Shown piece after piece: positions 1-12,074 of a DNA stretch of 64,000 bases. Source of the DNA: Topomyia yanbarensis. Lineage: Eukaryota > Arthropoda > Insecta > Diptera > Culicidae. The notes below the pieces were generated by a model, which made no database searches, was not told the origin of the DNA, and was given only the letters and a program-made list of their open reading frames with translations. A program made the translations under genes and the position numbers. The stretch lies in the NCBI RefSeq assembly GCF_030247195.1, contig NC_080672.1:94498113-94562112 (forward strand), in the 5' to 3' direction. Positions within the stretch are counted from its first letter, which is position 1. The number at the start of each line of letters is the position of its first letter.

Positions 1-257
1 CATATTTGCCGTCTACTCGTTAATACTGTTCAGAAAACAGCCATATTGTTAAAATGCAGACCGAAAGAAATTCTCAAGATCCGACTTTTCCACAACTCTT
101 TTAAGGCATTCGAATAACCGTGCTACTTGCAAAATCCGTGCAAAAAAACTTGTTCTAAATTCGTCTTTTGCCTTCAAAAGGACATTTTTGATAAAACTTC
201 AAAATCACCCCTTTTCCTAAAATTGTCTAAGTTTTTTGCATTGAATGTAACGCAGCT

Positions 258-375
258 TTCGAAATTAACGCGGTATTTTTTTGCACAGTTTTCTGAATTA
301 ACGCGGTTTTTTACACGGATTTCGCAATTAACACGGTTTTTTGCACGGTTTTTTTACACGGCACGTATCCCCCGT
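258..375. repeat. Degenerate ~30 bp direct repeats (AACGCGGTTTTTTGCAC)
   Basis: The phrase attaacgcggt or attaacacggt followed by ttttttgcac or ttacacgg recurs starting at about 264, 297 and 327, with a partial fourth unit near 347. Spacing is 33 then 30 bp. An 87-codon open frame covers the region but has low-complexity Phe/Thr/Arg composition and is not a gene. Family unknown. Confidence 0.55.
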
Positions 376-390
376 GTAAAAAAACCTTAG

Positions 391-1092
391 TGTATGTTCC
401 GTAACTTTTTGATTATTAAAGTACTTTAATTACTTTGGTCCATTGGGATCCACTCAAAGGGATGTGTTCGTTCGACGAAATTTTGCAATAGAGCAAAATA
501 AATAAGTCGTCGAACCAGGCAGTGAATTGTCAAACAAACGTCTCATGGAATGCCTAAATTAATTATGCAGATTGAAATACATGGTCAGTTCAGCGCGAGT
601 AAAAATACAAGGCGACAAAATTCAACTTTCAAATGAGAAACGTCAACACTACAGCTATTGACGTCAGAGTTTTTTGAAGATTTTTGTGTGGAGACTGCCG
701 TTTCACAATCGCTTACATACATTAAGCAGGCAATTGAAAATATTTGTTCAGTTCCAGCGCATGAAAGTTCCTGACATAAATATTTTCATGTAACGAATTA
801 CAATCACGGTTAGTTACAAAATCGAAATCAAAAATATTAAGGCCAAATTTTGCATGGAATGCCTCATATGTAGTAAGTTTATCTGTGTCACCACCAAACA
901 TTGTTGTTCGAAGTATCCAGAATGAGAAATTTTGTGAATGAGAAATTTTGTGTGTTTTGTCAGAGCTACCGTATGCACTAAAAAGAGATGCTTTGAAATG
1001 AAGTCACCATCCGATAAACTCCTTGAATTATTAAGCTACAACCGTCTTTTTCGAAATTACCTTATTTTTTCCTTGATCAGTCTTTTTCAATG
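391..1092. other. Gene-free stretch
   Basis: AT-rich sequence with no recognisable gene. The only structure seen is a 16-bp direct duplication (aatgagaaattttgtg) near 921-955. Confidence 0.5.
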
Positions 1093-1530
1093 TTAACCCT
1101 TTCATGTCCAACTTTTTTTTCTAGTGCATGTAAGGTTTCAAAACTATTTTTCCCTGAAAACGGTGAGATCAAGAAACACGAAAAGTCTTTATTCATAAAG
1201 ATAGGTGCTTCCCTTGCAGTGCTGGAAGCTGCACAATTTTTACCTTCCAATGGTCAATACAATGCTCCTAGAATATTCACAATAGTCCAATTGCTTGGAA
1301 AACGTAGCCAAATACAGACTAAATTGATAAGTTTCATTAGTTTTCAAAAATACTGCACCATAGCGAAGATATATGAAAAATTCATTTTCTGTCGTCAACG
1401 TAAACTGTCCCTGGCAGCACTGCTCCATCGGGATCCAATCAGACTAATTTCAATAATTTCAGTTATAGAGCTGATTCTTGTAACTGTTAATGCTCAAATA
1501 AAAGGCAATAGTCAAATTTATTAGTCTTAC
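1093..1530 (+). mobile_element. Dispersed repeat, end TTAACCCTTTCATG (piggyBac-like MITE?), copy 1
   Basis: This block matches the reverse complement of 42017-42443 over about 430 bp. Both copies share the end TTAACCCTTTCATG, and the first ~75 bp occur again at 48476. The 144-codon frame here and a 69-codon frame in copy 2 look alike because the DNA is repeated. A TTAA next to a CCCTTT end fits piggyBac-type termini, but I cannot see the second terminus, so the class is inference. Confidence 0.6.
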
Positions 1531-1667
1531 TTGTTTTGTGAGCAAATCTTGTCGCAATCTAAAGTTACAGCTGTTCAAAACATATATGAAAACTTTCGTT
1601 TAACTCACAAATTCGATATATTGAATACCACCAAAAAGTCTTATGGCATTTTCGTTTTGACAGTACA

Positions 1668-1744
1668 CTACACCGGTGTAGTCGGTGTTACACTCATTCA
1701 AACTTGGGTGTATCCATCTCTTTCTTCGCACTACACCGGTGTGG
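1668..1744. repeat. Paired CTACACCGGTGTAG palindromes
   Basis: A perfect 14-bp palindrome CTACACCGGTGTAG lies at 1668-1681, and a second near-copy (ctacaccggtgtgg) at 1731-1744. Both follow a cactacacc context. They could be ends of a small unidentified element or protein-binding palindromes. Confidence 0.4.
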
Positions 1745-1844
1745 CACCAAGAAAAAACAAAAACGCTATTAAATAAGCTTCATTAGCTCGGTCACCCACC
1801 CAAGGTCCGATAGATAATGAACTGTAACACTGCTATACAAAATA

Positions 1845-2835
1845 AAAAAAATGGGAGCAGAACGAAAAAATGGCAAAAGTTTACGGTCCCAGGAAACCCC
1901 TGGTGAAGAAATCTTTTAAAAAAATTGGAACGGCGCTTCACAAATTAAAACCAAAGTTTGTATGGAGAACTAGGGGTGTTCAAGAGGGAAGATATCAATG
2001 AAAATGGAAATCTTAAATATTCGCATAAAGTCTTACATAAATGCTTACTACATCGAAAAAGGAATCTATGCAATTTTTGAGCTCCATCGGACATCATTAA
2101 GGGGGTGTAGCATTTGAATATTGATTTCATAATATTCGAAACAATCCAAAGGAAGTACATAAAATGTTGAAAATCGAAATTTTTTTTGTCGAGATATGTC
2201 TAAAAATACTACGAAATATCAGCATTTAGTGTCAAAACAAACGAAAACCGCTAAAAATAAATTTAAATTTTTCTTAGTTCGAAGGACTTGGAAATTAAAA
2301 AAAAAATTCGAATGCCAAATTTTATTTTTTTTTTGTAATGTCTTGTAATTTCAGAAAAAAAATTCCCAACGAACTGGGCTTGAGAGTTGAGCAAATAAAA
2401 AGATGACAAGGATTTAGGATTCCAACTACATCTATGTGAATAGATTTTTGAAAAAAATTGGAACGGGACTTCACAGTTTAAAGCCAAAGTTTTGCGAAAC
2501 TTTAAAAAAATAATATCTTTTAGGCGAAACTTTGATCGAATTTTCCCAACGAACCGGGCTTGGGAGCAGAACAAATAATAAGATGGCAGGGCTTTAGGGC
2601 TCCAACTAAATCATCGTGAAAAAAAAATTTGAAAAAAATTGGAACGGGACTACACAGTTTAAAACCAATGTTTTGTGATATATTTAAAAATAACATCTTT
2701 TAGGTGAAAATGGACATTTTTGATCGAATTTTCCGAACGAACTGGGCTTGGGAGCAGAACAAATAAAAAGATGGTAGGGCTTTAGGATTCCAACTAAATC
2801 ATCATGAAGAAATTTTTTAAAAAATTGCTCTGTCA
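1845..2835. repeat. Minisatellite, 180-188 bp unit
   Basis: The phrase gaactgggcttg (or gaaccgggcttg) starts at 2371, 2551 and 2739, a spacing of 180 and 188 bp. Each is followed by gagcaaataaaaagatg, a ttaggattccaactaaatcat segment and ttggaacgggactncacag. A more diverged unit starts near 1850 (gggagcagaacgaaaa... ttggaacggcgcttcac). The last unit is cut short at about 2835. Open frames here are repeat shadows. Confidence 0.75.
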
Positions 2836-4682
2836 TCTTTTTATTTGTTCTTCTCTCCGTTCTTTTTTTTTCAAAAAATTCCACATTGAATTTTGGTAGG
2901 AACCCTAAGCTTCTGTTTATTTTTGGGTTTGCACAAATTTGTGAGGTGTTCCGAAAATAGTGAAAATTTTATAGTCACAAAAGATGTTCAGAGCTTTTAA
3001 GCTGAATTTTTATCACAAATTTCAAACAAACTTTGGCTGCAATCTGTGAAGCTTCGTTCCAATTTATTATGTATTTTGATAATGGAGCTAAAAGCTTGCA
3101 TTGAAGTGGCTCGGTTAAAAATGTTGTATTAGGTTGTGTAGAGATATTCTTGGGTACGAAAAAATGCTTTAATGTCTTTTTCGAGTTTTTTTTGTCCACC
3201 AAATGTAGACGTTACTTTATTGCGCGTTTTATGGGATTCTACGCTTCGGATAATTTATAGTTTTGTTCTGATGCGCAATCCAATGTAGAACAGCATTATC
3301 ATTCGAACTAACAGTCAAAACGTCAAAAGTCAACTTCATATCCATATGAATAATAGAATATAATTTTGTCTTTATAGGAAAAGCGTTGCGAAAAGTGTGA
3401 TCTCCCGGAATACGAAGCAAAACACTCCAACAGAGACTGGAAGCAGTATATTATGATGGAAGTTACTGGAGACTAAAAATATAAGTATAGGAAACGTGCG
3501 TCTAGATAAAAGTATGCTGCAAACTTAATAGTTGTGAAATTCCTGCTTCTTAAGTGAAATAAATTTATACTTATTTATAAATTCTGAATCATGGTGACAA
3601 ATGCTTATCTGTTATCCAACAAACACATGGAGGTACGAAACACGCACATCTTTCATGTAACCAAGAATGTATTCTGAACAATCTCAGGAAAGAGCTTCGG
3701 ATACGAGTATTCACAGTAAGTACTATCAGATGACCTGATAATAAATTCTCTGAAAAATGAGCTGTCAGATAATCCGATAATATATTCTCTGAACTTCGAA
3801 CGCAGTTTGAAATATTTATGAAATGTCTTGCAGGGAATGTCAGCAGAGTTATCTGGCTATGTGTATGCTCAAAGTTTGCCTGAAATTCCTCGCCTCCTAG
3901 GTATGTACATTGCAAAAATTAGGTAAACAGAATGTATATTTCAATTAATGTGTTCCCGTACAACAAGGTGTAACGATTCCTACCAGCAAAGCCATCAGAT
4001 AAAAAAATCATTCTTTTCTCAACATTTTCAACTTCTGTCTGCCGGGAAATTACCGGAAATTATACAATCCACCATCTTCGAAACTAAAGTTTTTAGTATC
4101 GTTTTAAAGATTTCGCTGATCGAATTAAGACATTCAACAACAAAAATAAATCATTTAAATAGTAAAATTAAGTATTTCAATTTGAACATCTCTGATCTAT
4201 CGGAGTCAATGTTTTTTTTAAATACAAAAATGGCATCGAAGTGATTTCAAGACAATTGTTCAATAAAACAAAAATAACATTCAAACGAATCAAGACCTAA
4301 GGTTTTTCGAAACTTCCCATTATTCGAAAAAGTTGTCTGCATAAGTTTAGTGAATATTGATATTGTTATGATATAAAATTTAATTTCAAGTTATCTAATT
4401 AAATTGCTTCAAACAAAATTAGTTGATTAATCGAACGAATGAGTTGCATTTTCCTCAATACTTATTGTACTATCCTTAGTACAACCTCTTCAGTTTCATA
4501 AATTGGTACACAGTGGCGAAGATATTCGTTTATGTTTGATGATTGACGAAAGGCTACCTGAACAAAAGAAAAGCAATTATGTAAATCCCCTTGAACTAGA
4601 CCGTGAAATAGCCTCGAGGCAGACAAGTCGTACGTCATTGCGCAAGGTAATTTCGGGAAAAAATCCGCGACGGATAAGATGT
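2836..4682. other. Gene-free stretch
   Basis: No gene recognised on either strand. A short internal duplication (cagataat/cctgataat...attctctga) occurs at about 3727-3795; otherwise unique AT-rich sequence. Confidence 0.45.
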
Positions 4683-4732
4683 AGACATAAAACTACTATA
4701 TAATATAATGGGTATAAAGTAGTTTTATGTCT
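4683..4732. repeat. Hairpin, 14-bp arms
   Basis: Arms agacataaaactac (4683-4696) and gtagttttatgtct (4719-4732) are perfect reverse complements separated by 22 nt. It could be a decayed MITE end; no partner terminus was found. Confidence 0.5.
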
Positions 4733-4884
4733 TTGTTATTCAGAGTGGAGTTATCTTCTGAAAACGCGGGTTAGGCCGACACAAATAGATTTTTAACTTA
4801 TATTCCAGCACAATTAACTGTGCTACTAGAAATTGTGCATTATTTAGCCATTTTTTGAAATAATGGGATTCTTACGAACATTTC

Positions 4885-5160
4885 AGAACTCCAATTATTC
4901 ATTTATTTTATTTTAATCGTTTTTTTAAATTTCGATCAATATATTCATTTTTCAGTTTATTCACGTTATGGATTTTAATCGTTTTGTTTATTTGATTTAT
5001 TTTGAATGTTTGACTAATTTTAAAAAGATAATCATTTTATTTTAATCGTTGATTTCATTCAGCATTCTTTTTTTTTATTAATATCGTTTGTTTTATCTAC
5101 TTTAATCGTTTCATTCGTTGGATTCATCCTGATCAGTTAATTCATTCCATGAATTTTATT
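4885..5160. repeat. T-rich low-complexity tract
   Basis: The + strand is dominated by T with recurrent ttttaatcgtttt and ttcatttat words. It resembles the tracts at 7000-7210 and 36700-38330, suggesting a diverged simple repeat. Confidence 0.5.
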
Positions 5161-5428
5161 CATGGTATTCATTCAACTTACTTTGTTCGCTGTTTTCGTC
5201 TGTGCCAGTCTATGCATTTTGTTAAGTTTCTTTGTTTTAATAACCAGACTAATTTTTTTGGTCATGCATCTTATTCAGTTCATCCAAATGAATAATTTGA
5301 CACAAATTAATATATTTTATTCTTTTTTGACATTAAAAATGTCTTACTGCACTATCTGGGGCATGGTGTCATACTAAAATCCAAAATCAAACGATGTCAC
5401 GTTTTTGCGTCACTATTATGAACGTTAA

Positions 5429-5922
5429 TACCGTAAAACGGGGGAACATTGATCAATTATTTTACATTTTTTGAGTAACTTTCTTCAAATCAGGTAGATG
5501 TAACTGTTTGCATTTCTAAAACAAGTACTGGTCTTCATAGATTGAAAACGTCCAAATTGATTGGTAATTTATTTCGTTTTGCCATAAAAATAAAATAAAT
5601 TTGTTGTAAATTTTCATTCGTTGATTTCGGGGTAACTTTGATCAGCAAAATGTGTGTATCGAAATAAGAAATAAAAGGAATTGTTTGAACAGATTGAAAC
5701 GATGCATGGAAGTTGTATCATTTTCAATTTGATTTTGTGTTCATAAAAGGTACATTAGATGTCGAAACAATCATTGCCGGTAGATGCTGAACATGTTTAA
5801 AATATGGTTTGTATTTTGTTTCGATGATTTTGTTAGAGGGCATGATCTTATCGTACGTCACTGAAAAAAGTCTCATTGGATCAAACTTACCCCGGTGATC
5901 AAAGATACCCCGTTTTACGGTA
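5429..5922. mobile_element. MITE, TIR TACCGTAAAACGGGG (TA target)
   Basis: The left end TACCGTAAAACGGGG (5429-5443) is the exact reverse complement of the right end CCCCGTTTTACGGTA (5908-5922). Each arm continues imperfectly inward: acattgatca on the left faces tgatcaaagat on the right. Length is 494 bp. The outermost TA at both ends fits a TA target-site duplication as in the Tc1/mariner superfamily. No coding capacity is visible, so this is a non-autonomous element. Confidence 0.8.
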
Positions 5923-6671
5923 ACTGTGTTATTTATGAACGGATTTCCGTCTGTTTATTACCAAACAATTCGGAATTAACTGAAATTATGTTTTATTGAT
6001 ATATTGTTTTTGTGTTTCAATAGCACACTATTGAAAAACAAGCAAAAGTGAATAGATCTCGAAAAACGCGAAAACTACCACACATCAGTCAATTTATCCC
6101 GGACAGAGCCGTCAATAGGGAGCGCCTAAGCAACTCAATCAGATACGAGAGGCTACTTATAGAAATATTGCGTGTTCATTTGCGTCAGTCGTTGCTTGAT
6201 TTTCGCACGAGCAGGTCCTCATCAATGTCCGGACGATGCGATAAGTGGGACATGGCAGTGATGGCATGGTAAACTTTGCATGTTCGTCTATGCATTCGTG
6301 TATGCAAAGTTTCAAATCGCACAGCACGGTGAAGAACACGAGATACACTTTGCGCCATTGCACACAATATTGCACAGTTCCCACCAAATCGAACTGCACA
6401 GTATGAAAGTGTGATGAATCAAAAGTGTGATCAAAAGTGCAACTACTTTGACCTGACAGATTATTGCCATTGAAAAATGCCAAAAACACACTCCTTCTTA
6501 CTTTTAGTAGCTGCTAGGATAGCATGGCTGCCAGTATCCGGTTTTTATAATATGTTTGATCGAAAAAGTGAATTATGCAACATTTTATTGGAAAATAATA
6601 TTTCATATTTCGTTGCAAAACCAAATATTTAGTTTAGAGAGTACGGGCTTACCCTCAGTGGAGCGCTGAGT
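5923..6671. other. Gene-free stretch with a small hairpin
   Basis: Includes a 74-codon open frame from 6048 with no recognised similarity, and an inverted pair aaactttgcat/atgcaaagttt at about 6271-6312. Nothing supports a gene. Confidence 0.4.
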
Positions 6672-6751
6672 TAATCGATTATATTATACAAAGTTGCTAG
6701 TTGTAATCGATTAATGCTAAGAGATAATTGATTAATTGCAATAATCGATTA
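6672..6751. promoter_or_regulatory. Cluster of four TAATNNATTA homeodomain-type palindromes
   Basis: TAATCGATTA occurs at 6672-6681, 6704-6713 and 6742-6751, and TAATTGATTA at 6725-6734. TAATNNATTA is the known P2 site for cooperative dimers of Paired-class homeodomains. Four in 80 bp is dense, but AT-rich DNA inflates chance hits and no gene lies within 10 kb, so function is inference. Confidence 0.35.
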
Positions 6752-6999
6752 GATTAAAAGCATAGCAGTGAGCATGGTGTTGCACTAGAAATTAAAATTT
6801 TGCTATTGTCAGAGCAAATAGTAAATTATGTTTACGGTAAGAGTGTATAACAAATTGTAACATATGGAATCGGGGAGTAAGTTAGCATGTGTCGTATCCT
6901 GTTTTTACTGAAGACACGCACGCTCTTGAAAAAGTTTCATTTTCAATGACACTGTGATTGTGTCCTGTACACATCCCATATTTTTTTCCGTTTTTTCAT

Positions 7000-7210
7000 A
7001 TCGCTCAATATTTCATTTTATGTATTTAATGCATATTATCATGTTTATTTTTTCTTCTTTTTATACAATTTGCGAATTCTAATCATTTTGTTTATTTTAT
7101 TCATTTACTGATTTTATTAATTGTATCAATAATATTTATCTTCTATGATTTATTTATCGCAATTATTTTATTTATTTGATTTAGTTCATCTTTGTTTTAT
7201 GTTATGCATT
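7000..7210. repeat. T-rich low-complexity tract
   Basis: Repeated ttattttttc, tttatttgat and ttcatttt words on the + strand, the same style as 4885-5160 and 36700-38330. Confidence 0.45.
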
Positions 7211-8784
7211 TAATTCAATATTTTGAGAATTTTATAATGACAACAATAAAGCCAGCACACTACTAAATTACTTTTAAAAACATATTTGTTTCGTCACGAT
7301 AAACTATTTTTTGAGCCACCCTAATAAATAGTAAATTTAATTTTCTATGCTGTCGATGATTACTTGAAACCATCTTATTTGAACCGCTGTGAAAGTGTCG
7401 AATATGATCCTCATATCTCTTATACCGGAAAACTGTGGTGTGCAGTATTTCCCTTTCTCTATAATTTTTAATTTGATCTTATGTACTTCGGGTCACGGAC
7501 GTATACGTCACATGACACAAACACTACATCAAAATATGGTGGACAATAATAAACGTAGACGGCAAAAGCAAATGGGATTGTTTTCAACCAAGAAACTGCA
7601 TTAGTGTTCGTGAGACCGGTCGACAAGAGCTCAATGGGCGAATAACTAAAATGTTAAAGCCCCAATAAATAAAAAAAATTGAACTCAAATTTTTTTTTGT
7701 CAGGTACACATGAAGGTAAAACTATCAATATAACTGGTTCGGTTAAACTTCAACAAACAATTCATTCACGTTAGGGGACACCACATCATGTGCTACCGAA
7801 TAAATGTCATGAAAAATCGAAAATCTAACGATATAGTATTATTCTGTGCTTATCGGTGATCAAATTTTTAGAACAAAGTGATGCTTTAAATCTGAGATAG
7901 TGCAAGTTTTTAAATAGAAAATCAATACTTTGCTCTGTTGCCCCCAAACGCAACATTTATATCCCTTAGAGCGAATAGACAACTAGGAAACAACGAACAC
8001 ATAATATCAACATTGTGTTAGGACTTTTAAAGTTCCATTAACTTTTTTTTTTGCGAAAATCATAAGATTTTTCAACGACGATTTTGAACAGTCGCAAAAT
8101 GCGTGCAAAAGTTGTCCCCTGACGGTGGAATGTGTCTTTAAACCTTCTATTGGTGAATGAGGAAGCTTCAATTAGTTGCCTCATATCTATAGCGATCGAG
8201 TCGCCAATTACAATCGACTCACACCATCTCCCTCTTCTTGGAATACAACGTTGTTCTCAGTTGATCTTTTATAACGAAATGCTCGAAGCCAGAGAATTCA
8301 ATTTTTCGAAAACGGATTTTTTTAGTCTTCACACTTCACTGCACGCAGTCGACTAGGCCACATTGCTAACATTGTGTTTTGTTTTCTAGTCGTGAAACAG
8401 CTTTTCAAAGTGCATGTCCGCCACCCCGTTCTCGACCGAAACTACTTTAGTCCAATCGACGTCTACGTGACATTACACACCACGGACGGAACCCTTTGCA
8501 AAACAGGAATTCACCCAAGCTAGCAACAGTTACAGAACATATAACCGGTTCCTCCAACTCCAGACACGTAGCTCAAATTCAATCTAACATAAACCAAAAC
8601 TCGAAACAGTTTTGATCTTATATGAACGGGAAACGTAAAAAAACGGGTATCCTTCCAATATATTTCTCGCAAACGAAACATCATGTTGTTTCCAAGTGCC
8701 ATTTGCAACCTGTTTCCAAAGCTTTTCTAGATTGTGTTCGAAACGGATTCGGCTGATTCAGCTCAGATGGGACATGATTTTTTT
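7211..8784. other. Gene-free stretch
   Basis: No gene or clear repeat recognised. Short open frames (7389, 8132, - strand 8520-8708) have no recognisable motifs. Confidence 0.45.
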
Positions 8785-8880
8785 CAGGCCCGTGTGCAGA
8801 AAAGTGTCATGGGGAGAAGGAGGTAAATTTTTCACGTTCTTTTAAATCAAAGGTATAGAAACTCTTAACCTTCCACAAGA
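8785..8880 (+). mobile_element. hAT-like end, second copy of the 16015 family (partial)
   Basis: The sequence caggcccgtgtgcagaaaa at 8785 matches the left end of the hAT-like element at 16015 (caggcccgtgcgcagaaaa). Both are followed by a purine-rich stretch and an aaggtatagaaac phrase. No right terminus was found nearby, so this is a truncated copy. Confidence 0.55.
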
Positions 8881-9685
8881 CCATAATTAATTTATTTATA
8901 GGTTTTGTGATGTTCACGCACAAAGATGGTTTTAAACAATTTTCTCCTTAATTGGCTCTCAAACGTGAAACTTTTTCGCTCGATGCGCCAACTGGATTTC
9001 ATTTTTGGTACTAGTCAAATGATGATGAAAACATTTTCTTGCATTGATGATATAGGATAGTTGTTCTATTTTAATTGTTTTAAAATAAATATCACATAGT
9101 TTCACAAAAAGCTTGATTACAGGTGATAAGAAAACACTCGTTCTTTCGTTTGACACCAAAACATTCAGTTGAACTCAATATTTTATTACGAATTATTGAG
9201 ATCCGGAATTATTTTTGTATTGTTGAGGTTAGGTTGGTTGTTTTAGATATGGAAAATGTTTATCTAGAAATTGGACTTATCAGTGGATAACCTCGACCAC
9301 CAACAACTACACTCTTTGATCCAGTGATTTTTGCCCACCTTCGTGTTTTCTATCGAAATTTCAATCTCTGAATTTCATTTTAGTATAAATTGAAACCGGA
9401 AGAACAAATGTGAGTGAAGTAACAAGAAATTTACCATCTGGATATTTTTCAGAGGTAGGAAACATATTTTCTTCACCAATATTACTTTTCATTAGAAGAA
9501 ATAACATTTAATTATAATATTGATTGAATTTAAAAAATTCAGAATTTACTTTCCAAAGCGTTTTGACAGATGAAAATAAAAACATCATCGTTGATCTTCC
9601 GTGCCCTCTGGCGGTCGACATCTAGCGTTAGATCACGAATGGAGGAAAAATAGTTTATACCAAAATTCTCGTGTGTTTTTTGAGA
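8881..9685. other. Gene-free stretch
   Basis: No recognisable coding sequence or repeat. Confidence 0.4.
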
Positions 9686-9855
9686 ATGGCCAATAAGCAT
9701 CAGCCTAAAATGAGCTCCTTTCCTTGCAAGACATCACGCTTGACTAGGGATTTGCTCAGAAACACAAATTGTGTGTCCGTTTTTTTAAGCTAGTGATTCC
9801 GGCATTAGCTTAGTCCTGTCACTATGTTAGAGTCGGATTCTGATGAGACGCAAAT
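9686..9855 (+). repeat. Dispersed repeat, inverted partner of 15270-15430
   Basis: Shared blocks with the reverse complement of 15270-15430 include gacatcac, tttgctcagaa, gctag..ccggc.ttagcttagtc and gtcggattctgatgaga. Both copies lie beside copies of the cgttt..ttagtcttaaatttg repeat family, so they may be parts of one larger mobile or duplicated unit. Confidence 0.5.
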
Positions 9856-9929
9856 TACATAACTAATTTAATTGAATGAATTGCTACAATCAATTCGTTT
9901 TTCGTTTTTATTTCTTTTTAACGTCTGGC

Positions 9930-10134
9930 ATGCGGTCTGTATAACATGACCATGCGGTAGACTTGGGAGCACGCCTAAATCCTACTTGGTAGAAGGCAAA
10001 GAATTCTTCACATTTCCTTTCGATCATGTCCATATGAGCATGCCTAGTCCTAGTTTTTCGTTCTTAGTTTATAGCTGATTCACTCTAGAATATCTATCCG
10101 TCTTTCAATTTCATTGCTTTCGTTTCTCTTAGTC
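9930..10134 (+). repeat. Dispersed repeat family R, copy A (5' part)
   Basis: Contains accatgcggtagacttggg, cctttcgatcatgtccat, gcctagtcctag and atccgtctttcaatttcatt, all shared with 41755-42016 and, inverted, with 11497-11770 and 14437-14650. The copy continues at 10338-10440 (gccaacaaaatcgatacagt) after an intervening MITE. Function unknown; no protein. Confidence 0.7.
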
Positions 10135-10138
10135 TTAA

Positions 10139-10333
10139 GGCTGGACAGAGAATGCGCAAACGAAAAAAGCAGTTTTTTCCACACCGTATGTCAGATCTTC
10201 AAAAAAAAAAATCAATCAGCCTATGTAGAATGTTGTTACAGTACTGCTGATTGATTTTTATGAAGATCTGACATACGGTGTGGAAAAAAACTGCTTTTTT
10301 CGTTTACGAATTTTACCCTTTCTCTGTCCAACC
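10139..10333. mobile_element. Hairpin MITE with TTAA duplication (piggyBac type)
   Basis: Ends are GGCTGGACAGAG and CTCTGTCCAACC, and about 85 bp of each arm pair, including gcagttttttccacaccgta and catacggtgtggaaaaaaac. TTAA flanks both sides (10135-10138 and 10334-10337). Other family-R copies in the window read straight through at this point with a single TTAA (e.g. gtcttaaatttgccg at 41943), so the empty site is visible. A TTAA duplication is diagnostic of the piggyBac superfamily. 195 bp, non-coding. Confidence 0.88.
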
Positions 10334-10337
10334 TTAA

Positions 10338-10440
10338 ATTTGCTGAAAATAGCCAACAAAATCGATACAGTAAAATCTTGCGGCAATTAAAACATAGTAT
10401 CGAATGGACCCACGTATGTTGGAAGAATTAAATATTTATC
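10338..10440 (+). repeat. Family R, copy A (3' part)
   Basis: Continuation of the 9930-10134 copy: atttgctgaaaatagccaac followed by aaaatcgatacagtaaaatc and ttgcggcaattaaaacatag. Confidence 0.65.
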
Positions 10441-11496
10441 TGGGCTGCATTATTCTTGAATTGAGGCGAGGCTGAATTATTTTTGATTGTGTCTTAAAAA
10501 TCCTAGTTGAGTAGAAAATGTAGGTAGTCTTAAGAACGACTGATTGTCGAAAAAATATAGGTAATCTCATGAATGGCTGTTGCTGTTGGAGCTCTCAAGT
10601 TTTGTGACCACATCGAATGAAGGTTCAAGCCGGACTGATATGAACAGGTTTATTTTAATGAGATGAGCGCTACAAATGCATGGAATGAGTCTGCAAAAAG
10701 AGACGAAACTGGATCTGTTATCATATTCGTTCGCGTTCGATGACCGCCCATATCACCACTAAAGAGACTAGAATGACAAAGAGGCGACATCTGAATCCTG
10801 TAAAATCTACCAACATTGAATAAAACTTAATGGCTAACACATTTTAACCGTAATACACCAAATGCGATCCAAAACATAGCCGTTTGACAGTTTTTATGTT
10901 CGTTTACAATAACGTTACATGTTTACTTGTACTTCCAAAAAGGGCAACATAAATCTTTGTTGCTTTAGTTTGTTCAATCACAACATATCTCAAAAGCAAC
11001 AACTAAAAAAATCGAATGACCAAAAAGTAATGGAGAACTTGGGGAATTCCCGAAAAATTTATATGTATACTGCGCTCACATTTTATGGATAGTAGGTGTT
11101 CGTGCGGAAAACCGGATTTAATCAGACAGATTGGTACACGAAGGAACTGACCGTTTGATGTTGTATCCAGACATTTAATATGTATTTATTATTCGGTTTA
11201 CATGAACTGGTTTTGTCATAACGATAATAATAACTCATTCATTTCTTGGACTGCTTTACCTTTTCAAGGTTATTGGATGGAATCAATAGAGTAATCTCTT
11301 TGGAATTTGAATCATAGTAAGGATATGAATAATGATCTTTTGACAAATTCGTTTAGCAGCAAGGGTTGAAAATACAGTTTGCAGTTGTGTTCGGTTTATG
11401 AAACTCCATGTTTTCCTCTGGCAATTAGAACATTTTGACACAAGAGCAATTCTTCAAAACGGCTTAGAAGTTTTTACATGCAACACTTTCAAAAAA
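10441..11496. other. Gene-free stretch
   Basis: No gene or repeat recognised. A family-R copy begins at its right edge. Confidence 0.4.
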
Positions 11497-11770
11497 CTGT
11501 ATCGATTTTGTTGGCTATTTTCGGCAAATTTAAGACTAAGAGAAACGAAAGCAATGAAATTGAAAGACGGATAACTATTCTAGAGCGAATCAATTATAAA
11601 CTTAGAACGGAAAACTAGGACTAGGCAGGCTCATATGGACATGATCGAAAGGAAAGGTGAAGAATCCTTTGCCTTCTGCTAAGTAGGAGTTGGGTGTTGC
11701 ACCCAAGTTTACCGCATGGTCAATGATAGAATCTAACTCATCATCATGCTTTACCGCCGACGCTAGTAAA
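11497..11770 (-). repeat. Family R, copy B
   Basis: Reverse-orientation copy: ctgtatcgattttgttggct, then ggcaaatttaagactaagag, atgaaattgaaagacggata and ggactaggcaggctcatatg. It reads through the TTAA that is interrupted in copy A. Ends near accgcatggtcaatgatag. Confidence 0.65.
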
Positions 11771-12002
11771 TAATTCTTCACATATCCTCGCCTAGAACGA
11801 CCATGCGATCATTCTTTTCCCCTTCTGGTAGCATCAAGCCGTGATGTATGCATTCAATCGACACCAAACTATCAGTGCCGCACCGATCCTATTATGATTG
11901 AACTACTTGTTGATTTTTTTTCGTTCCGCACACCCCGATGGCTGATAACAATTAATGACACAGCACAGCTAACAGGAATCAATTTTTTAGCAACTTTTTT
12001 AC

Positions 12003-12074
12003 CGACTAGTTCATATGGTACTATGTTTCAATTGCCGCAAGGTTCTACTGTATCGATTTTGTTGGCTATTTGAA
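12003..12074 (-). repeat. Family R, terminal fragment
   Basis: Contains caattgccgcaaggttctac followed by tgtatcgattttgttggcta, the outer end of family R in reverse orientation, without the remainder. Confidence 0.55.
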
